Source: Sycobia sp. Sy_11
Taxonomy: Eukaryota > Arthropoda > Insecta > Hymenoptera > Epichrysomallidae
NCBI GenBank assembly: GCA_018907035.1
Contig: JACCIC010000217.1
Location: forward strand, 840,249-904,248
Reading direction: 5' to 3'
DNA length: 64,000 nt
Shown here one piece after another: positions 32,713-45,699 of this stretch (position 1 is the stretch's first letter; each line of letters opens with the position of its first letter). The notes beneath the pieces were generated by a model that searched no databases, was not told the DNA's origin, and was given only the letters and a program-made list of their open reading frames with translations. Position numbers and translations under genes: made by a program.

Positions 32713-34352
32713 GAATTAGGTCCCAAATGGCCGATTTACCAACATTTTCTCCAACGCCTATTTATTTGCATTAAATGATAGATGAGGATGTGTATAATAA
32801 GACCCTAAATTGTCGGAATCGTAGCCCATCGGCGACGTATTTATTTATTGCAAAATAGCAAAAACAAGAGCAATTTTTTTTTGCTATTATATATTTTTTA
32901 TATATATAATATATTTTTATAATATATAAAAAAAATGCTCTTTTTTTACTTTTTTTCAATAGTTTAAAAAATATTGCTCTAATCGAAAAATGTTTCGTAT
33001 AAAAGTTGTGCAGGAGATAATTCTGAACAAAAGTACGTACATTAAAAACTTAAAAAGTCGATTTTTCTATTGTTAAATAAACAATGAAAATGAAAAAATT
33101 TTCGATATTCAAAGAGCAATACAATTTGTTTAAACAATTGAAATTCAATAATAATGACGCAAAAAGATGTTTTTTCATCTACTTATACTATGTTTCAAAT
33201 TATAAAGTATATTTTCAATATGGTGACCAGTTGCAAAATTATTTATATTGCAACTTAACCATTGCGAAGTTCGCCAACGGCTGGAAATTTTTTAATGCAG
33301 TAAAATGCAATCATTAGTGGATATATATATATAATTTGTGACGATTTTCTGCGCCTTGCCACCTTCATGACTAGGGACGTGGAAATGTCGGGGATTCCCC
33401 GCGGTAGAGCGGTCTCTTGCAGCATGTACTGATAGATATGTAGGACTTGCCCCAACTTTTAGGTTTAAGCAGTGTTTCGTCAGTAAATTTGTTTAGTGTG
33501 TTATTTAGTCTGTTTGTGTGTGTGGCGCTGTTCAGATGTCTTCAGTTCTAGTGATATTTATTATGATAATAAAACTTAAATTAAATAAAATAGTGCTCTC
33601 TTTATTTATTGTCTTTAGTTATTATTCTGGGATCTATACATTCTATGTATATATATATATATATATATCACCTAACGTTATGTTGAATTCAAGTGGTGAA
33701 TAATTGATGCTTGCCATACTCGTAAACTATTATATACTCCCATTGCACATAACGTATAAAACTGTATAACAACAATCGTTATATGGTCAATTTGAACATA
33801 TTGTCTCTTACAATAAAAATAAGATCTTATTATCTTTGCATTAACATATTGTCGAATATTTTTCTTTACAGCTTGAGTAAAATATTTTAATATTAACATG
33901 AATTAATTATAACCTTAATCTATTTCTATTCTACATTATGCAAAGGTTCCAGCTAATTCATCAAGAATGTAGATGAAGAATTGTGTAAAACTTTCCACTG
34001 ATTTAGATAAGGCATAATTAAGAGTACGAATAGCTAAAATTTACAGTACTTTTATTATATTAGGAGAGCACCGGAGATTATGAATTGCCTTATATTTCTT
34101 TGTACTTTTCTAAGGACAAGGTATTTCTATCCCTTATATATGCGACCACTGGAAGATCATAAGACCGGCCCTGAAAATAAATATTACAATGTATCCCAAA
34201 CTTTTTTAAAGGTTGCATAAAACCTCTTAGGTACTTTTGAAAGATTATATACTTCTGCGCGTTCTCGCTATGGGTTCGATGTTCTTGTTCCCTATTCTCG
34301 TTCACTCCCCTTCTATATAGAATGCCACACGACAAGTTCGAAGAAAATAAGA
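32713..34352. other. AT-rich interval, no recognised gene
   Basis: This contains a frame at 33084-33317 (77 aa) without any recognisable domain, a short GC-richer patch at 33340-33440, and TA repeats near 33646-33669. No feature could be assigned. Confidence 0.45.
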
Positions 34353-34463
<111 letters not shown>

Positions 34464-34996
34464 GGGAAATCTTTTATAAATTTATTGGCATGAAATTGAA
34501 AACTGTGTTGCTCTCTGTAATGAAAGAGTTTTATTCTTTTATAAATTATTTTACAAAATATATTTACAATACTTAAAACCTAATTATATATTAACGCAGA
34601 CCAGTAATGAAAGAAACGACTTTTAAGTTTTTATTTTCTCAATGCCAATTCCTTTTAATATAATTCTAATTAGTTTATTTTAATAACTGTTATTAACCTT
34701 TATTAAATTCAAATGTCTTAAACCTAATTCACAATACACTTCTTTTTATTATTCATTTACTGATATATTCATTCTGAATAGGAAATAAAAGAAAGTATCT
34801 TTCTTTATATCTTCCCCACCGATCAAAATGAAATAAGTTTTTTTGTGTTATTCATATGTAGCTGGTGCCGGTTTTGGTATGTCAAAAAAATTGTACTGAA
34901 ACCTTTTGTTACCTATATTTATTTCGTAGATGAAGTTTGATATTTTTTTTGTAATTTTGAATGGTCCAATTCGTAATTCGTCTAATTTTTGTCTAT

Positions 34997-36032
34997 TTAA
35001 TTTGTTTCAGCCATTATAAAGACCTTATCTCCTACATTAAAGTCTATACTTTTTCTGTTCTTGTCAAATATATTTTTATTGTAATTATGTGATTTGATTG
35101 AATTATTTAATGCTTTTTCACGGTCTAATATCAGTTCTTCATGTGTTTTTGAGTTAGTTGTTTCTTTTGGTAATATTTGTATGTTTAATAAATCTATTGG
35201 TGCAAATTTAGTAACCGTGTGCTCAGTCTCGTTGTATTTCTTTATATATTCTTGTGCAATTGTTGTCAACGCTTTCTTCATTTTTCTTCGTTCATTCTGC
35301 ATCTTATTTTATTTATCAGTGTTTGATTCAGTCTTTCGTTCAAACTATTTGAAAAGGGCGAATCTAGTGCAGTAAAAATAATTGAAATATTTTTTTTTAA
35401 ACAATCTTTGAATTCTTTCGAATTTATTCCTGGATATTGATCTGCTAAGACTATACCAATTTCATTATTTTCGCTATGCCATTTACTAATTTAATGTCAT
35501 CTTTAGCATTTTGATTTTTCGAAGTCCAAATATATGCGTATCTCGTATAGTGATCTACTAAAAGATGTAGATATGTTTTTGTTGATCTACAATCTCCCAA
35601 GCCTCCAATCGTATCTATTGATACTATCTCACATGGCTTCTTGCTGGGCCTAAATAAGACATTAGCCCTATTTTTGGTTTCTCTCTACGTTTAATTTTTA
35701 ATCCATATATTACAGTTTTTACAAAAATTTCTTATATTTGTCTCCATATTCTTTGCTGTGTAAGAAGGACTAATTTTTCTCCGTATATCATTTATGCGGA
35801 TATGACAGAAGTCTCTATGTACTTTTCCTATTAATTTTTTTCTGAAATTCTCAGATAAAATGATTTTCTCCTTTTTCCTTATTTTCTTATAGTATATTTT
35901 TTGTTTTTTTATTAAGTCATCCTTTCTTTCTTGTAAATTTCTGTTTTCCTTTTGGTCTTTTATTATATCATTCATTTCTATATAATTTACTATTTTTAAT
36001 TGTTCTTGATCATTTTCATGAGGTTGTAACAC
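34997..36032 (-). pseudogene. Gypsy integrase (broken)
   Basis: 36032-35691 carries the N-terminal zinc-binding part: HRDFCHIRINDIRRKI for the two histidines, and NIRNFCKNCNIW for the CxxC. The catalytic core at about 35690-35380 is partly readable but frame-broken. 35302-34997 is the C-terminal part, with LTTIAQEYIKKYNETEH, and ends IDFNVGDKVFIMAETN, the usual VGDxV motif. Inactive. Confidence 0.75.
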
Positions 36033-36299
36033 TGGGTTTCTAGTGAGACAATCTGCCTCGAGGTTTATTTCCCTGGATTATATTTGATATTGAAATTGTA
36101 CTGTGATAGATAGTAGTAAATCTCCTAGTTCTTCATCTGTTCTAGATCTAATATTCATATTTTCTAGTGGCTTCTGGTCACAGAAAACTGTGAATTTTTT
36201 TTCCAATTAAACGATGTTGCCAGTATTTAACAGCTTCTTTTATCGCTAAACATTCTAAATATATAGCTTTCTTTAATTTTCGGCTTGTATTTAATTTTT

Positions 36300-37330
36300 T
36301 TAAAAATATGCAACAGGTTTTTGTTCATTATTAGACTGTGGTTGTTTTAAAATTGATGCAATTCCTGCTGCACTTGCATCAGTATAAATATATATTGGTA
36401 AGTCTTTATCAAAGATTGCTAAAATAGGCTGAGAACAGAGTAATGATTTTATAATCTCAAAAGACTTATTACATTCTTCTGAGTAAATAAATTTTTCATT
36501 TTTACTTAATAAATTGTGTATTGGATTTATAATAATAGTGCTATTTGGTACATATTTATGATAAAAGTTTATTTTACGTAAAAATTCTCGTACTTTTTTC
36601 TGTGTTTCCGGAACTGGTAATTTCTTTATAGCAACTAAATTGTCTTTTAATGGACTTACCGAATTGTTTTTTATTATATAACCTAAATATTTTACTGAAT
36701 CTGCAGCAAATTTGTATTTTGATAGTTTTAATCTAAAATCTTCTTTCAATATAGCTTCCATTAATAATTCCACATGGTTTAAATGTTCTTCAAAAGTTTT
36801 TGAGAAGATCAGAATATCATCCATATAATTCACAACAGAATTTGATAGTTTGTATTTTCTTATTATATTTGATAATATTCTTTGAAAAATTGCCGATGCC
36901 GTTGTTAACCCAAATGGAAGGACAGCCCAATGAAAATGACCTTCTTGAATAACAAATGCAGTTTTATGTCTATCCTCAATTCGCAGCGGAATAGTCTAAA
37001 ACGCCGAGTTTAGATCCAATGTTGTGAAATATTTGCAATCTCTTGTTTTTTCTATTAAGTACTCAATCAGTGGGTATGCCTGCGATTGAAGTACCACAAT
37101 TTTATTAAGTTCCCTGAAGTCTATGCATAATATATTTTTTTTATCCTCGTCTTTTTTGTAAGCTAAAGTGACCGGGGCTGCGCATGGACTATAGGACTCT
37201 TCAATTAGTTTTCTTTCTAATAATTTTGCAACTTGTTTTCTATTTCTTTTTTGTCAGTTATTGAGCATCTGTACGGTTTTTTTCGCAATATTTACCCAAT
37301 AATAAGTCAATATGAGCCTCGTACTCTTTT
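36300..37330 (-). pseudogene. Gypsy reverse transcriptase and RNase H (broken)
   Basis: Minus-strand blocks, in order, are CIDFRELNKIVV, YFTTLDLNSAF followed by a stop (about 37000), TAFVIQEGHFHWAVLPFGL, and the polymerase signature NYMDDILIFS (about 36833-36803). The connection and RNase H region follows, with LPIYIYTDASAAGIASIL and KPVAYF (about 36400-36300). The YMDD catalytic box is intact, but the upstream stop and later frame breaks make the copy non-functional. Confidence 0.85.
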
Positions 37331-37337
37331 ACGGTAC

Positions 37338-37739
37338 CTATATCATATTACATTTGTTTTTAATAGTTTGTAATTTTTGAGAATTGTCTACTTTTGAATT
37401 AGTGTTTTTCTGAGTAATCTTTAAATCCTCATCTGGATTTAATTTAAATGTTTTTATCATATCTAGTCTTATTAAGATATTGTATTTCAAATTTTCTTCG
37501 TCTATAATAAATAGTTCAGTATCATTTGCAATATCAAAAATTTTAATCTTTACTTTAATTATGCCTTCTAATTTTTTTGTACCACTGATTGTCCGACTAT
37601 TTGTAGCATGCGCATTATTATTCTTTCTTATTTTCAATAATTTTCCGTTAATTAAGGAGACGTTTGATCCAAAATCATATATTCCAAACGCTTCTATGGA
37701 GTTTTGCACAAGTACTTTAACTTTGATCAGTGGTAGCAC
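37338..37739 (-). pseudogene. Gypsy aspartic protease region
   Basis: The 133-aa frame contains KVLVQNSIEAFGIYDFGSNV near residues 8-27, where the aspartate of the retropepsin motif is kept but the next residue is F in place of S/T. NILIRLDMIK near residues 87-96 stands in for ILGxD. It lies between the gag zinc-binding region and the reverse transcriptase, as expected. Confidence 0.7.
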
Positions 37740-37741
37740 TT

Positions 37742-38390
37742 CTAGTTTTTTGGATCGGATTTATTTAGTTTCGTCTCAATTTCTGAATTTTTGATGTATT
37801 TTATCAGTGTCTGTTTTTTCTTTTCATTTATATTATCGGTTTTAAACCAACAAGAAGCTTCAGGGTCATAACGATTACTTTTTTCTTGTTTTTCACATAT
37901 GCTACATGGTTTTTTTTCTTTAAATGTAAATCTTATATTTTTTTCCTTTTTTTGAGGATTGTTCTTTTTTACTAATTGTTCCAAGCTTCGCAATTCATTA
38001 TAAAGATCCTTTGTTTGTTTTAAATGTTGTCTATTTTTTTTATTGGTCATAAAATCTGGCAATCCTGGTGCAATTAAATCAAGTAAAGTTGTTTTGTCTA
38101 TTTCTTTGTTTATTTCTAATAATATTCTTTCTTTTTTTAAAGCAAAGTATAAAATCGATCCATTTATATATTTGTAAGAAATTGCATACTTTATTGCTGA
38201 CCATCCTTTATCTACGTATGTCTCCTTAAGATTTTGTTTCCATACTTACCATTCTGATTGCAATGTAAAATTTATAAGCATGGAACTATACCAGTCTAAA
38301 CATGAGCCTTCTAAAAATAATCTAAGAATTTCTATTTTTCTATTTCTATTCGATTACATCTAAATCTAGCCATTGGTCAACGTTAGAATT
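37742..38390 (-). pseudogene. Gypsy gag, C-terminal half
   Basis: 37742-38062 encodes a lysine-rich region ending in a Cys-rich motif (PCSICEKQ...ASCWFK), a zinc-knuckle variant found in some insect gypsy elements. Upstream (38062-38390), shifted frames give FLEGSCLDWYSSML, KGWSAIKYAISYKYINGSIL and LIAPGLPDFM, typical of this gag family. Truncated upstream. Confidence 0.7.
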
Positions 38391-38601
38391 CTTATTTGAA
38401 AACTTATCTAGTACAAATTGTTCTGTTATTTTTTTCAGCTCTGAAAAGAGCTGCAAGCCGGAATCGGCAGGCGTGCATCGAGGAGACCTCCTCTCCCTGG
38501 CACAACTCCCCACCCCGGAAACCGCCGTTAGGCATTACTTCGGGAAGGGGACCAGGATGTTCGCCTTTGGGCACCACCATATACCAGCAAAATAGAAGGA
38601 T

Positions 38602-39213
38602 CTAGGGAAGGTCCGCCTTCTTCCGTCTGAAGATATCCTCGACGAAATAGGCAACCCTTCTCCACGTTTCCTGGCTAGAGAGCATCAGCGGGACGACGCC
38701 TTCCGGGGTAACCCTCCCAGCGTCCTCCCCCAGTAGCGCCCTTTGCTGCTCCCACTGCCCGCATACAAAAAATGTATGATGGTCATCGTCTTTTGCGGAA
38801 CCATCTTGCCTTTGCTCATCTTGTGCAAGTATGCGCGGAAGTACCCATGGCCGGTCAGCACCTGGGTGAGATAGTAATTTATCTCCCCATGCTGCCGACC
38901 GATCCACGGGGCCACCTGACTTATAAGTCTGGCGATCCACCTTCCGCGCGTATTTTGATCTCATAGATTCTGTCAGCAAGCCAGCCAACGTTCTCTGGCT
39001 TGATGCTTCCCTTCGGCTTGGCGAAGTGTCCTGTTCATTTGGTGGACGAACTTTCGCTCCTAGGCCAGAAGGTCTACCGGGATCATCCCGGCAATAAACA
39101 GTACGATACGAACACGCTACACGAAGAGCGCATCTCCTCTGTACAGCCGCCGTGCGTCTGCGATACTTTTTAGATTGCAATGCATCGGCCCAGATCTCAG
39201 CACCGTAAAGCAT
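38602..39213 (-). pseudogene. R1-like ORF2 C-terminal region
   Basis: The frame begins MLYGAEIWADALQSKKYRRR and continues AAVQRRCALRVACSYRTV, blocks typical of the R1-clade post-RT region. A second frame (38915-38685) carries GRQHGEINYYLTQVLTGHGY and the Cys/His region. The reading frame changes several times, so this part is broken. Confidence 0.8.
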
Positions 39214-39219
39214 GACGGA

Positions 39220-40560
39220 CTAAGCAGCTCGCAGTAGCAGCCGCCTGATGCAGGGATGTGGTCCTCCTACGTTGACCATGACCCTGCAAAGGGAGGCCGC
39301 CTCTACCGCCGCCTTGTCCGCCGACCTCCGAATATTTTCCCAGTAGGTGAGCTTCGTATCTAGCATTACCCCCAGGTACTTGACAGATGCCTTGGTCAGG
39401 ACCGACATCTCCCCAATAATTAGCGGCTTTATTCTGGGGACACGCTTCTTCGTAAGGAGCACAATCTCAGTTTTCGTATCCGCTAGTTCCAGCCCGTGAT
39501 CACCCATCCAATGACGAATTCTGCGCATGATCTGATCAAGGCGCGTTTGCGCCAGCGTCATATAGCGCGCAATAATAACAGCTGCTACATCATCTGCATA
39601 CCCACTCAGCCAGCAGTCTTCCGGCATGTCCAACTGAAGGATCCCGTCATAGGAAATATTCCATAGATCGGGACCCAGGATGGAGCCTTGGGCCGCGCCA
39701 CACGTTAACTCTTTTCGCTTAGAGCCTCCGATAATCTGGAGTAGGTACTTAGGTAATAAACTCCGATAATAAATTCCGATGATCTGGAGTAGGTACTTAG
39801 GTACATTGAAGTCCTTCTCCAGTGCTCCTAGCACGTCTGTCCACCTAACCGAGTTGAAGACGTTTTTGACATCGAGTGTCACCAGAAGACACACAGGTCG
39901 GGAGAAGTGATTCCCCCGTTCCGTAATCCTGGCCGCCTCCACTACCTCCTGAAGAGCATCTATGGTTGACCGCCCTCTCCGAAAGCCATACAGCCTCTTG
40001 GAAAGGTCACCAGATGTAACAAGTGCCGCCTGTAGGCGGGGTCTCACCAGCTTTTCCAGGAGTTTCCCGGCGGTGTCTAGCATGCATGAGAGTCTGTACG
40101 CCGACGGAGCACTAGATGATCCTTTGTCCTTACTTATCAGCACAAGTCTCGCCTGCTTCCAACAGGAATAAAATATTCGCGAAAGCACGAGTTGTACATG
40201 CCAAGCAAGAGTTCAGAATGGCTCTATACCACCGCCTTCAACACTTCAGTCGGAAGTCCATCAAGTCCTGGTGCCTTTTTGTTCTTCAAAGAGCGCACTG
40301 CTCTCTCTAGCTCCGCTCTTGGTGCCTCAGGACCTTAGGGAACCAGGCTCATCTCTTTGTTTGGGATGAGTAGGGAATAGGGCATGGACCATACTGTCCA
40401 TCACTTCCGCGCTCATAAGCATGCTTTTACGGAACATGCCTAATTTGCGGGCTATGATTTTATACCCCAATCCCCATGGATTGTTGTTCAAATCTTCCCC
40501 GAGTTTTTTCCAGCATCCGCTTTTACTAGCTTTGATGGCTCGCTTTAGAGTCTTTTTCGT
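39220..40560 (-). pseudogene. R1-like reverse transcriptase
   Basis: The upstream linker (40560-40420) reads RAIKASKSGCWKKLGEDLNN and NPWG. RT starts with LKNKKAPGLDGLPTEVLKAV (about 40290-40230). After a break, an open frame of 322 aa runs from 40188 to 39220. It contains LVLISKDKG, RPxL-type fingers, LYGFRRGRSTIDAL, LLVTLDVKNVFNSV, CGAAQGSILGP, the catalytic SGYADDVAAV and VKYLGVMLD. A 60-bp in-frame duplication (see the repeat entry at 39731-39806) inserts extra residues between FNV and the GGSKR segment. Confidence 0.85.
39731..39806 (-). repeat. Short tandem duplication inside the R1-like RT
   Basis: GATCTGGAGTAGGTACTTAGGTA-type sequence occurs twice (about 39731-39753 and 39780-39803), duplicating the PKYLLQIIG residues while keeping the frame. 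It falls between RT motifs and would probably disturb the fold. Confidence 0.8.
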
Positions 40561-40562
40561 CG

Positions 40563-40868
40563 TTAGATGTTGGGCGATCCTAAGAGCAGCATCACGGTCG
40601 CGCTTTTGAGTCCCTTGGACTCTATCATCATTTTAAATAAATTTTGTATAGAGTCGATGAGGGCTTTATCGTGATCATCCACAACTGTGCTGCCATGACT
40701 TGCTGCACCAGCACCGCTGTCAGCTTTGGCATTACTGACCGCACGGGGGACATCCAGGCTGTTCACCTCCGTACTCTTCTGGTCCGTCTCCTGCTTCTTC
40801 ACTGTCATCATATCTTCTTTTTTGTTGTTAATACTGTCCGTACTTCTTTCTTTAGATTTCGTCCCCAC
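40563..40868 (-). pseudogene. R1-like ORF1 N-terminal fragment
   Basis: 101-aa frame, lysine/serine/aspartate-rich (MGTKSKERSTDSINNKKEDM ...), without a zinc knuckle. Its position before the RT and the loss of the rest of ORF1 and the endonuclease suggest an ORF1 start fused by deletion. The assignment is inference. Confidence 0.4.
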
Positions 40869-42215
40869 ACGAGGCTGGCCTCCATGGACCCTTTAACGAC
40901 GAGCTCGACAAAATGACTCCCCAACACTTGCCTGTAGGAGTCATTCTGGTTTGGACCTTCGTGTAAGGCTCTTTTACAGAGCCGGGGGATATAGTACGCC
41001 CCGGAACGCTAGTCCACTTCCGCTGTCTCGAACTTCGCACCCCAACAATAAGGTGCTCCACTCTCTGTAGAGTTTCCGGCAGACATTACGAATCAGGACG
41101 CTCTCGCCAATGCCGAATGACTGGTCTGGCTAGGCGCCCAGCCGCCCGTCCTGCCGTTAGCAGGAGCCAAGTGGTCGGGTCGTCCAAGCACGCACCCTGA
41201 AGACTCGCCTCCCCACTCACTCCCCCCCCCCAGCTTCCAGGCATGCACCGCTTGGCAAGCGCGGTGGACCGTTTTTAGCTCCGTTTAGAGCCCCTTCTAC
41301 CTCCCTGACAAAGCCAAGGGAGAACGATCAGGCGAGAAGATTTGATCTGCATCAATTAATAAGCGACGCAAGCATCGTGAGCCCCCATTACAGATCAGAA
41401 AGGAGCCCGCCCCCTTCCATTCTGCTCTTGTTTAAAGAACAGAGGCGTGGGTAGCAGAAATTGTGAAGTGCGTGAGTTGGGTTATGCTTGTATAAGTGTA
41501 GTTAGCAGTGGAGGGTATCCCTAGCCAGAGCCCATGCGCATGTCGCCCCCACCCAGTACCAGAATTCCGCTCCATACTTCACTCTCGCAACCCGATTACC
41601 CTTATGAGAGGGCACCTCGAGTTGCGTGGCCCTCACATCTTTATATTCGGGAAGATGTCCGTTTATAGGACCCCCCGCAGGACGATGGCGCACAGTAGGA
41701 CCCTAGTCGGCCGCGCCCGAGCTAGCAGTTCCAGTCACCCCCGTGCCTTTCAGGGCCTGTAGAGTTCATCCACTCCATGCTTGCTCGGCTTCGCTCCGTG
41801 TCTTGCTCCGGCTGCTCGAACTACTCTACAGAATTTCCGAGCTGCTTGGTGCTCGAATCTTTGCATGCGATGTGTCTGTAACCCATTTATAGAGCCCCCT
41901 CGCCAGATATGATGCCTACAGCCTTACTCAATGACGGCTGTATTAGCGTTGCCAGTACTCCCCCATTTTTCAGTCTGTCAAGCTCGTCCACTCCGTGCTA
42001 GCCGTCCCGTAACCGAGTCGAAACCGTCACACACGAGCGTGGCGACGGTTACCCCTTCCTTTGCCAGATGTTATGTTGTCTGATGTGTCAGTGTTCTGAA
42101 GTGTATACCTGTAAGAGTGTGCTGTCCAGTTGTTGTAAGTGTACTCCCTCCTCTTTTATCCGGGCTCGGGACCTTCACCGCCAAAACATATGGTCACTAT
42201 GAATCCGCGGTGGCG

Positions 42216-42218
<3 letters not shown>

Positions 42219-42263
<45 letters not shown>

Positions 42264-42264
42264 T
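42219..42264. repeat. (TAA)n microsatellite
   Basis: About 15 TAA units lie at the right edge of the R1-like block. Either this is the insertion target or it is the 3' tail of a separate plus-strand non-LTR element whose body is not recognisable. Confidence 0.95.
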
Positions 42265-43088
42265 TATATCAGGGTTATTGTATATTATAAATAGGTTTTG
42301 TAGAAGGATTTTCATAATAGAAATAGCTTTGAACTTTTTCTTATTTTAACTGTGACAAGCAACACATAAAAATACTTCAAAGTTTAAGAGAGGGAATGGT
42401 ATTTTAAATAAATAATTATCTTCATTCTAAATATTAGAAAATCCAAATTGAAAGAATATACAAGTTTGTTATTATTCAGAAACAATGTGAACATATTATT
42501 CATTATACTTTCTTTGATCGTTATTCTTTTGACTTTCATCAACATTGTGATTTGGCATTTTTCCGTATCAACGAAGTAATTTATGTACGATTTGATAAAT
42601 AAATTAAAATACTTCGAGAATTGAGATGTTAGACTGATGTTACATCAATTTGTAGTTAGTTTTGGCTGCTTTGACAGCGCAAGTAACGAATTAAAACGTT
42701 TCAACAAAAAATTAATATCAAGATAATAAGTACACATTTTTTAAATATGATTTTCACACCTTAAATTCAGCCATTACTGGTCAAACAGCTTCAAAAATAT
42801 TATTTTATTTATCTTATACCTGTTTCAATTATTGGTAATTAATTACATATATTCTATTTATTTATAAAATAAATAATTTAATAAATAATATAATGTTATT
42901 CTTTTAAATATTTTTTTCAAATTTATTTGAAGTTGAGTTCACATTGAAAGTTTAATTTAGGAAGAGTACACACACTACATGTCTGGTGACTGAACACTCT
43001 CGTAAGTGATAAAAAATTACCTTCATACCTTGATTACTATATAAACCCGATTAAGACTTCATATACATCTACACACACACACACACAT

Positions 43089-43138
<50 letters not shown>

Positions 43139-43923
43139 CATTGTATGCGAATATATAAACTATTAACAATGCGTTTAATATGTATTATATATGTACAAGT
43201 AACAGATTGTGTATAAATGAATTCAAAATTAGAAACTCGATATGAATTTAAAATTTATTATTTAAAGTAACTATCAAATTCAATGAATTTATATAATAAT
43301 GTATAACAATGATATTAATTTTTTAGCTAGGCTCTATATTATACTTAGCTTAACTTTGTTTTAAGATAAATTTGAATCATAAACAAAAAACATTGATACA
43401 AAACTAACTATTATGGGTCTTAAATAGCTAAAAAATAGGTTGAGAAAATATATCCAAATATCGGCTGAAATGACCGGAAAAAACGTTACGTGTTAAGACA
43501 ATTACTACCGAAGTTAAATACCTTGTTACTAGGTTTCTTCATAATGAAATACCTTGTTTATAGCTTATAAATGTTTAGTGTTTCTACCAGGGATCTGTAA
43601 TTGCGTAATCGCTTTCACGCGATCGACGATCACTATTACATTTTGGCAAAGAATAATTCAGTACCGAATTTGATACCTCGCTTATTATAAATGATTTAAT
43701 ATGTAAAATAACTCGAGTGATGAGCAACTGCACGCTCGCGCGCACGGAGCGACGCCGCATATCTCTTCTGCAGCGGCTGTCCAACGAGAAGGAAGCGTGA
43801 CCGAGGAGCGACGAAAACGGCTAACTTGTACAGAGCTTAATTGGACCGCGAGCTCATTGAGAGAGCCATTATAATTTAATCGACGTCTCTGCGGCTAGTA
43901 GCAGCGGCATATTGGGTATGCTT

Positions 43924-44020
<97 letters not shown>

Positions 44021-45565
44021 ACCTTTGCGTGCACACATATGTACGCGTTCGGCTCTCGATCATTGTCAGTTGAACATATACCGCTAACGACGGCATGATG
44101 ACCTCCACCTCGCACTGCGTACGCAATCCACTGAACGTATTCGTATTATAACCGAGTGTATCCACAGTATACTATAATGCTAATATATATATAGATAGAG
44201 CTTCGATTATATATAGATAGATAAGGTATACACGCTCGATCTTAGAAAAACTATATGCGTGCAAATTTTCTTTTATCTGTCTTTTTCCGTGTTTTTTTTT
44301 GACAAATACGCGTGCTTCTACACGGAATGCTATTTGGACGTTTATTGTTTAAAAGTTATGAATCTAGAGACTCACAATTTAAACATAATTCTTCTGCCTT
44401 CTTAGTAACAAATATAGTTTAATACCAGTGTATAAGTTTATTTTTACCTTGAGCGGCATACCCGCTAAACTGACTCACGAAGTAAATAATCAATTTCTAC
44501 AGTCGTATTAAAATGTAATCATCTCTCTACAAAAAAATTTGGTTTTGGAACAAATGAATGACAAATCAGGTGAGCTATGATAAGAACAGACAAAAAATTG
44601 TTTACGATTTCACTCCTCTCTAAATAAATATCTTTCAATAATCAAAATTTTTTATTGAAACGGCAATATCGAAATAAATTATATAGTAAAAAATATGAAA
44701 GTAGAAAAAAATGCTAAATATGGCAAAATTGAAGGAGGGCTTTATAACCAGCTCTTTTAAAATTTTTTTGCAGAACACACAAAGATGAAGAGGATTGACT
44801 ATTAAAAAAATTTTAAGTAAATTGTCCTGTACTGATTACATAAATCATGATAAAATATATTGTGAAAGAAATGTATATTCTGTTCAAATTTCTCAAATGT
44901 AAGTATTCTAAATTTATAATCTTAGCAATTGAAAAAAAATGTTAATCTTTACAAGATATTTTAGAAAAGTGATATCGTTAAAATATTAAAGGATTAATAT
45001 TGATTTTTGCAAAACATGAAGATAAATGACATTTTGATAAGCAATATTATCAAATCATATTAAAAAACGACGATGTATATAATACGCATGATAGCTGGAA
45101 TCTATTTTAATAAATTGAATAATTTTTTATTTTTCTCATAAGCTCTTCTGAATAATTTGATTAGGTAAGTAAGCAAATTATTTAGAAAATTTGGTGAATT
45201 ATGATGCTTTTTTAAAGAATGATACTACAGATCTGTAATATTAAAACAATTGAATAACAACAAAGTATTTTGGTTTCGTGGTTTTTTAGTGTAGTTCATT
45301 ATTTTACAGTAATCCGCACCATAAATTCCCACTTTACAGCCACTGCTGTCGTCGATGAATAATATATATTACGAGCCATTAATGTACTCCGAATCGTATA
45401 TAGCTATACATCTGAAAAATTTAGCTATCAAAGAATTTTCTTTTAAGAGTCTGTGAATACTATTTATGCATTTCAAATGTCCGTTCAGCAAGAATAATCC
45501 TGGAGAACGGCCACTGGAATATGTGCGTCTCGATACCAAAACCCATGTCACTACGCATTAAACAC
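42265..45565. other. AT-rich interval with three microsatellites
   Basis: No gene was found. A (CA)n(TA)n tract lies at 43070-43137 and a (TC)n(TA)n tract at 43926-44017. A GC-richer patch at 43700-43860 contains no recognisable domain. The open frames here are short and compositionally random. Confidence 0.5.
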
Positions 45566-45699
45566 ATATCTCCGTGTTGTTGCACCGACACCATACTAGA
45601 ACTCATATTCACATTACTTCAGCCTGGGCGTCAGTCCTTATGTGGTTCATTCACGGTCATTCCTTTCGTCCTAGAATTTTATTCATACTCGAAACTGCA

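Larger units (their letters stand above)
34890..38390 (-). mobile_element. Ty3/gypsy retrotransposon, minus strand, 5' end replaced by an R1-like element
   Basis: From right to left on the minus strand the order is gag C terminus, protease, reverse transcriptase, RNase H, integrase. This is the Ty3/gypsy order. The gag start is cut off at about 38395 by the 3' end of an R1-like element. No LTRs were identified; the left limit of 34890 is the end of recognisable integrase. Confidence 0.8.
38400..42218 (-). mobile_element. R1-clade-like non-LTR retrotransposon, internally deleted
   Basis: A GC-rich block (about 55 percent by eye against an AT-rich surround) on the minus strand. The 3' end, near 38400, abuts gypsy gag. 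From right to left it contains a long non-coding 5' region (about 41065-42218) with repeated TCCACTCC(G/A)TGCT motifs, an ORF1-like N terminus (40868-40563), the RT (40560-39220) and the C-terminal part (39213-38602). The endonuclease domain that should precede RT is absent, so an internal deletion at about 40562 joined ORF1 to ORF2. The sharp composition change indicates a recent arrival relative to its neighbours. Confidence 0.7.

Noticed and set aside
33084..33317. 77-aa plus-strand ORF in AT-rich DNA
   Set aside because: No homologous pattern, no promoter or splice context; its Lys/Asn/Phe/Tyr composition is that expected of random AT-rich sequence.
33340..33440. GC-richer patch that might be a tRNA or small RNA gene
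   Set aside because: No cloverleaf could be drawn and no B-box-like GGTTCGA sequence is present.
43869..44165. 98-aa minus-strand ORF
   Set aside because: Its C-terminal half is translated from the (TC)n(TA)n microsatellite, and nothing else in it is recognisable.
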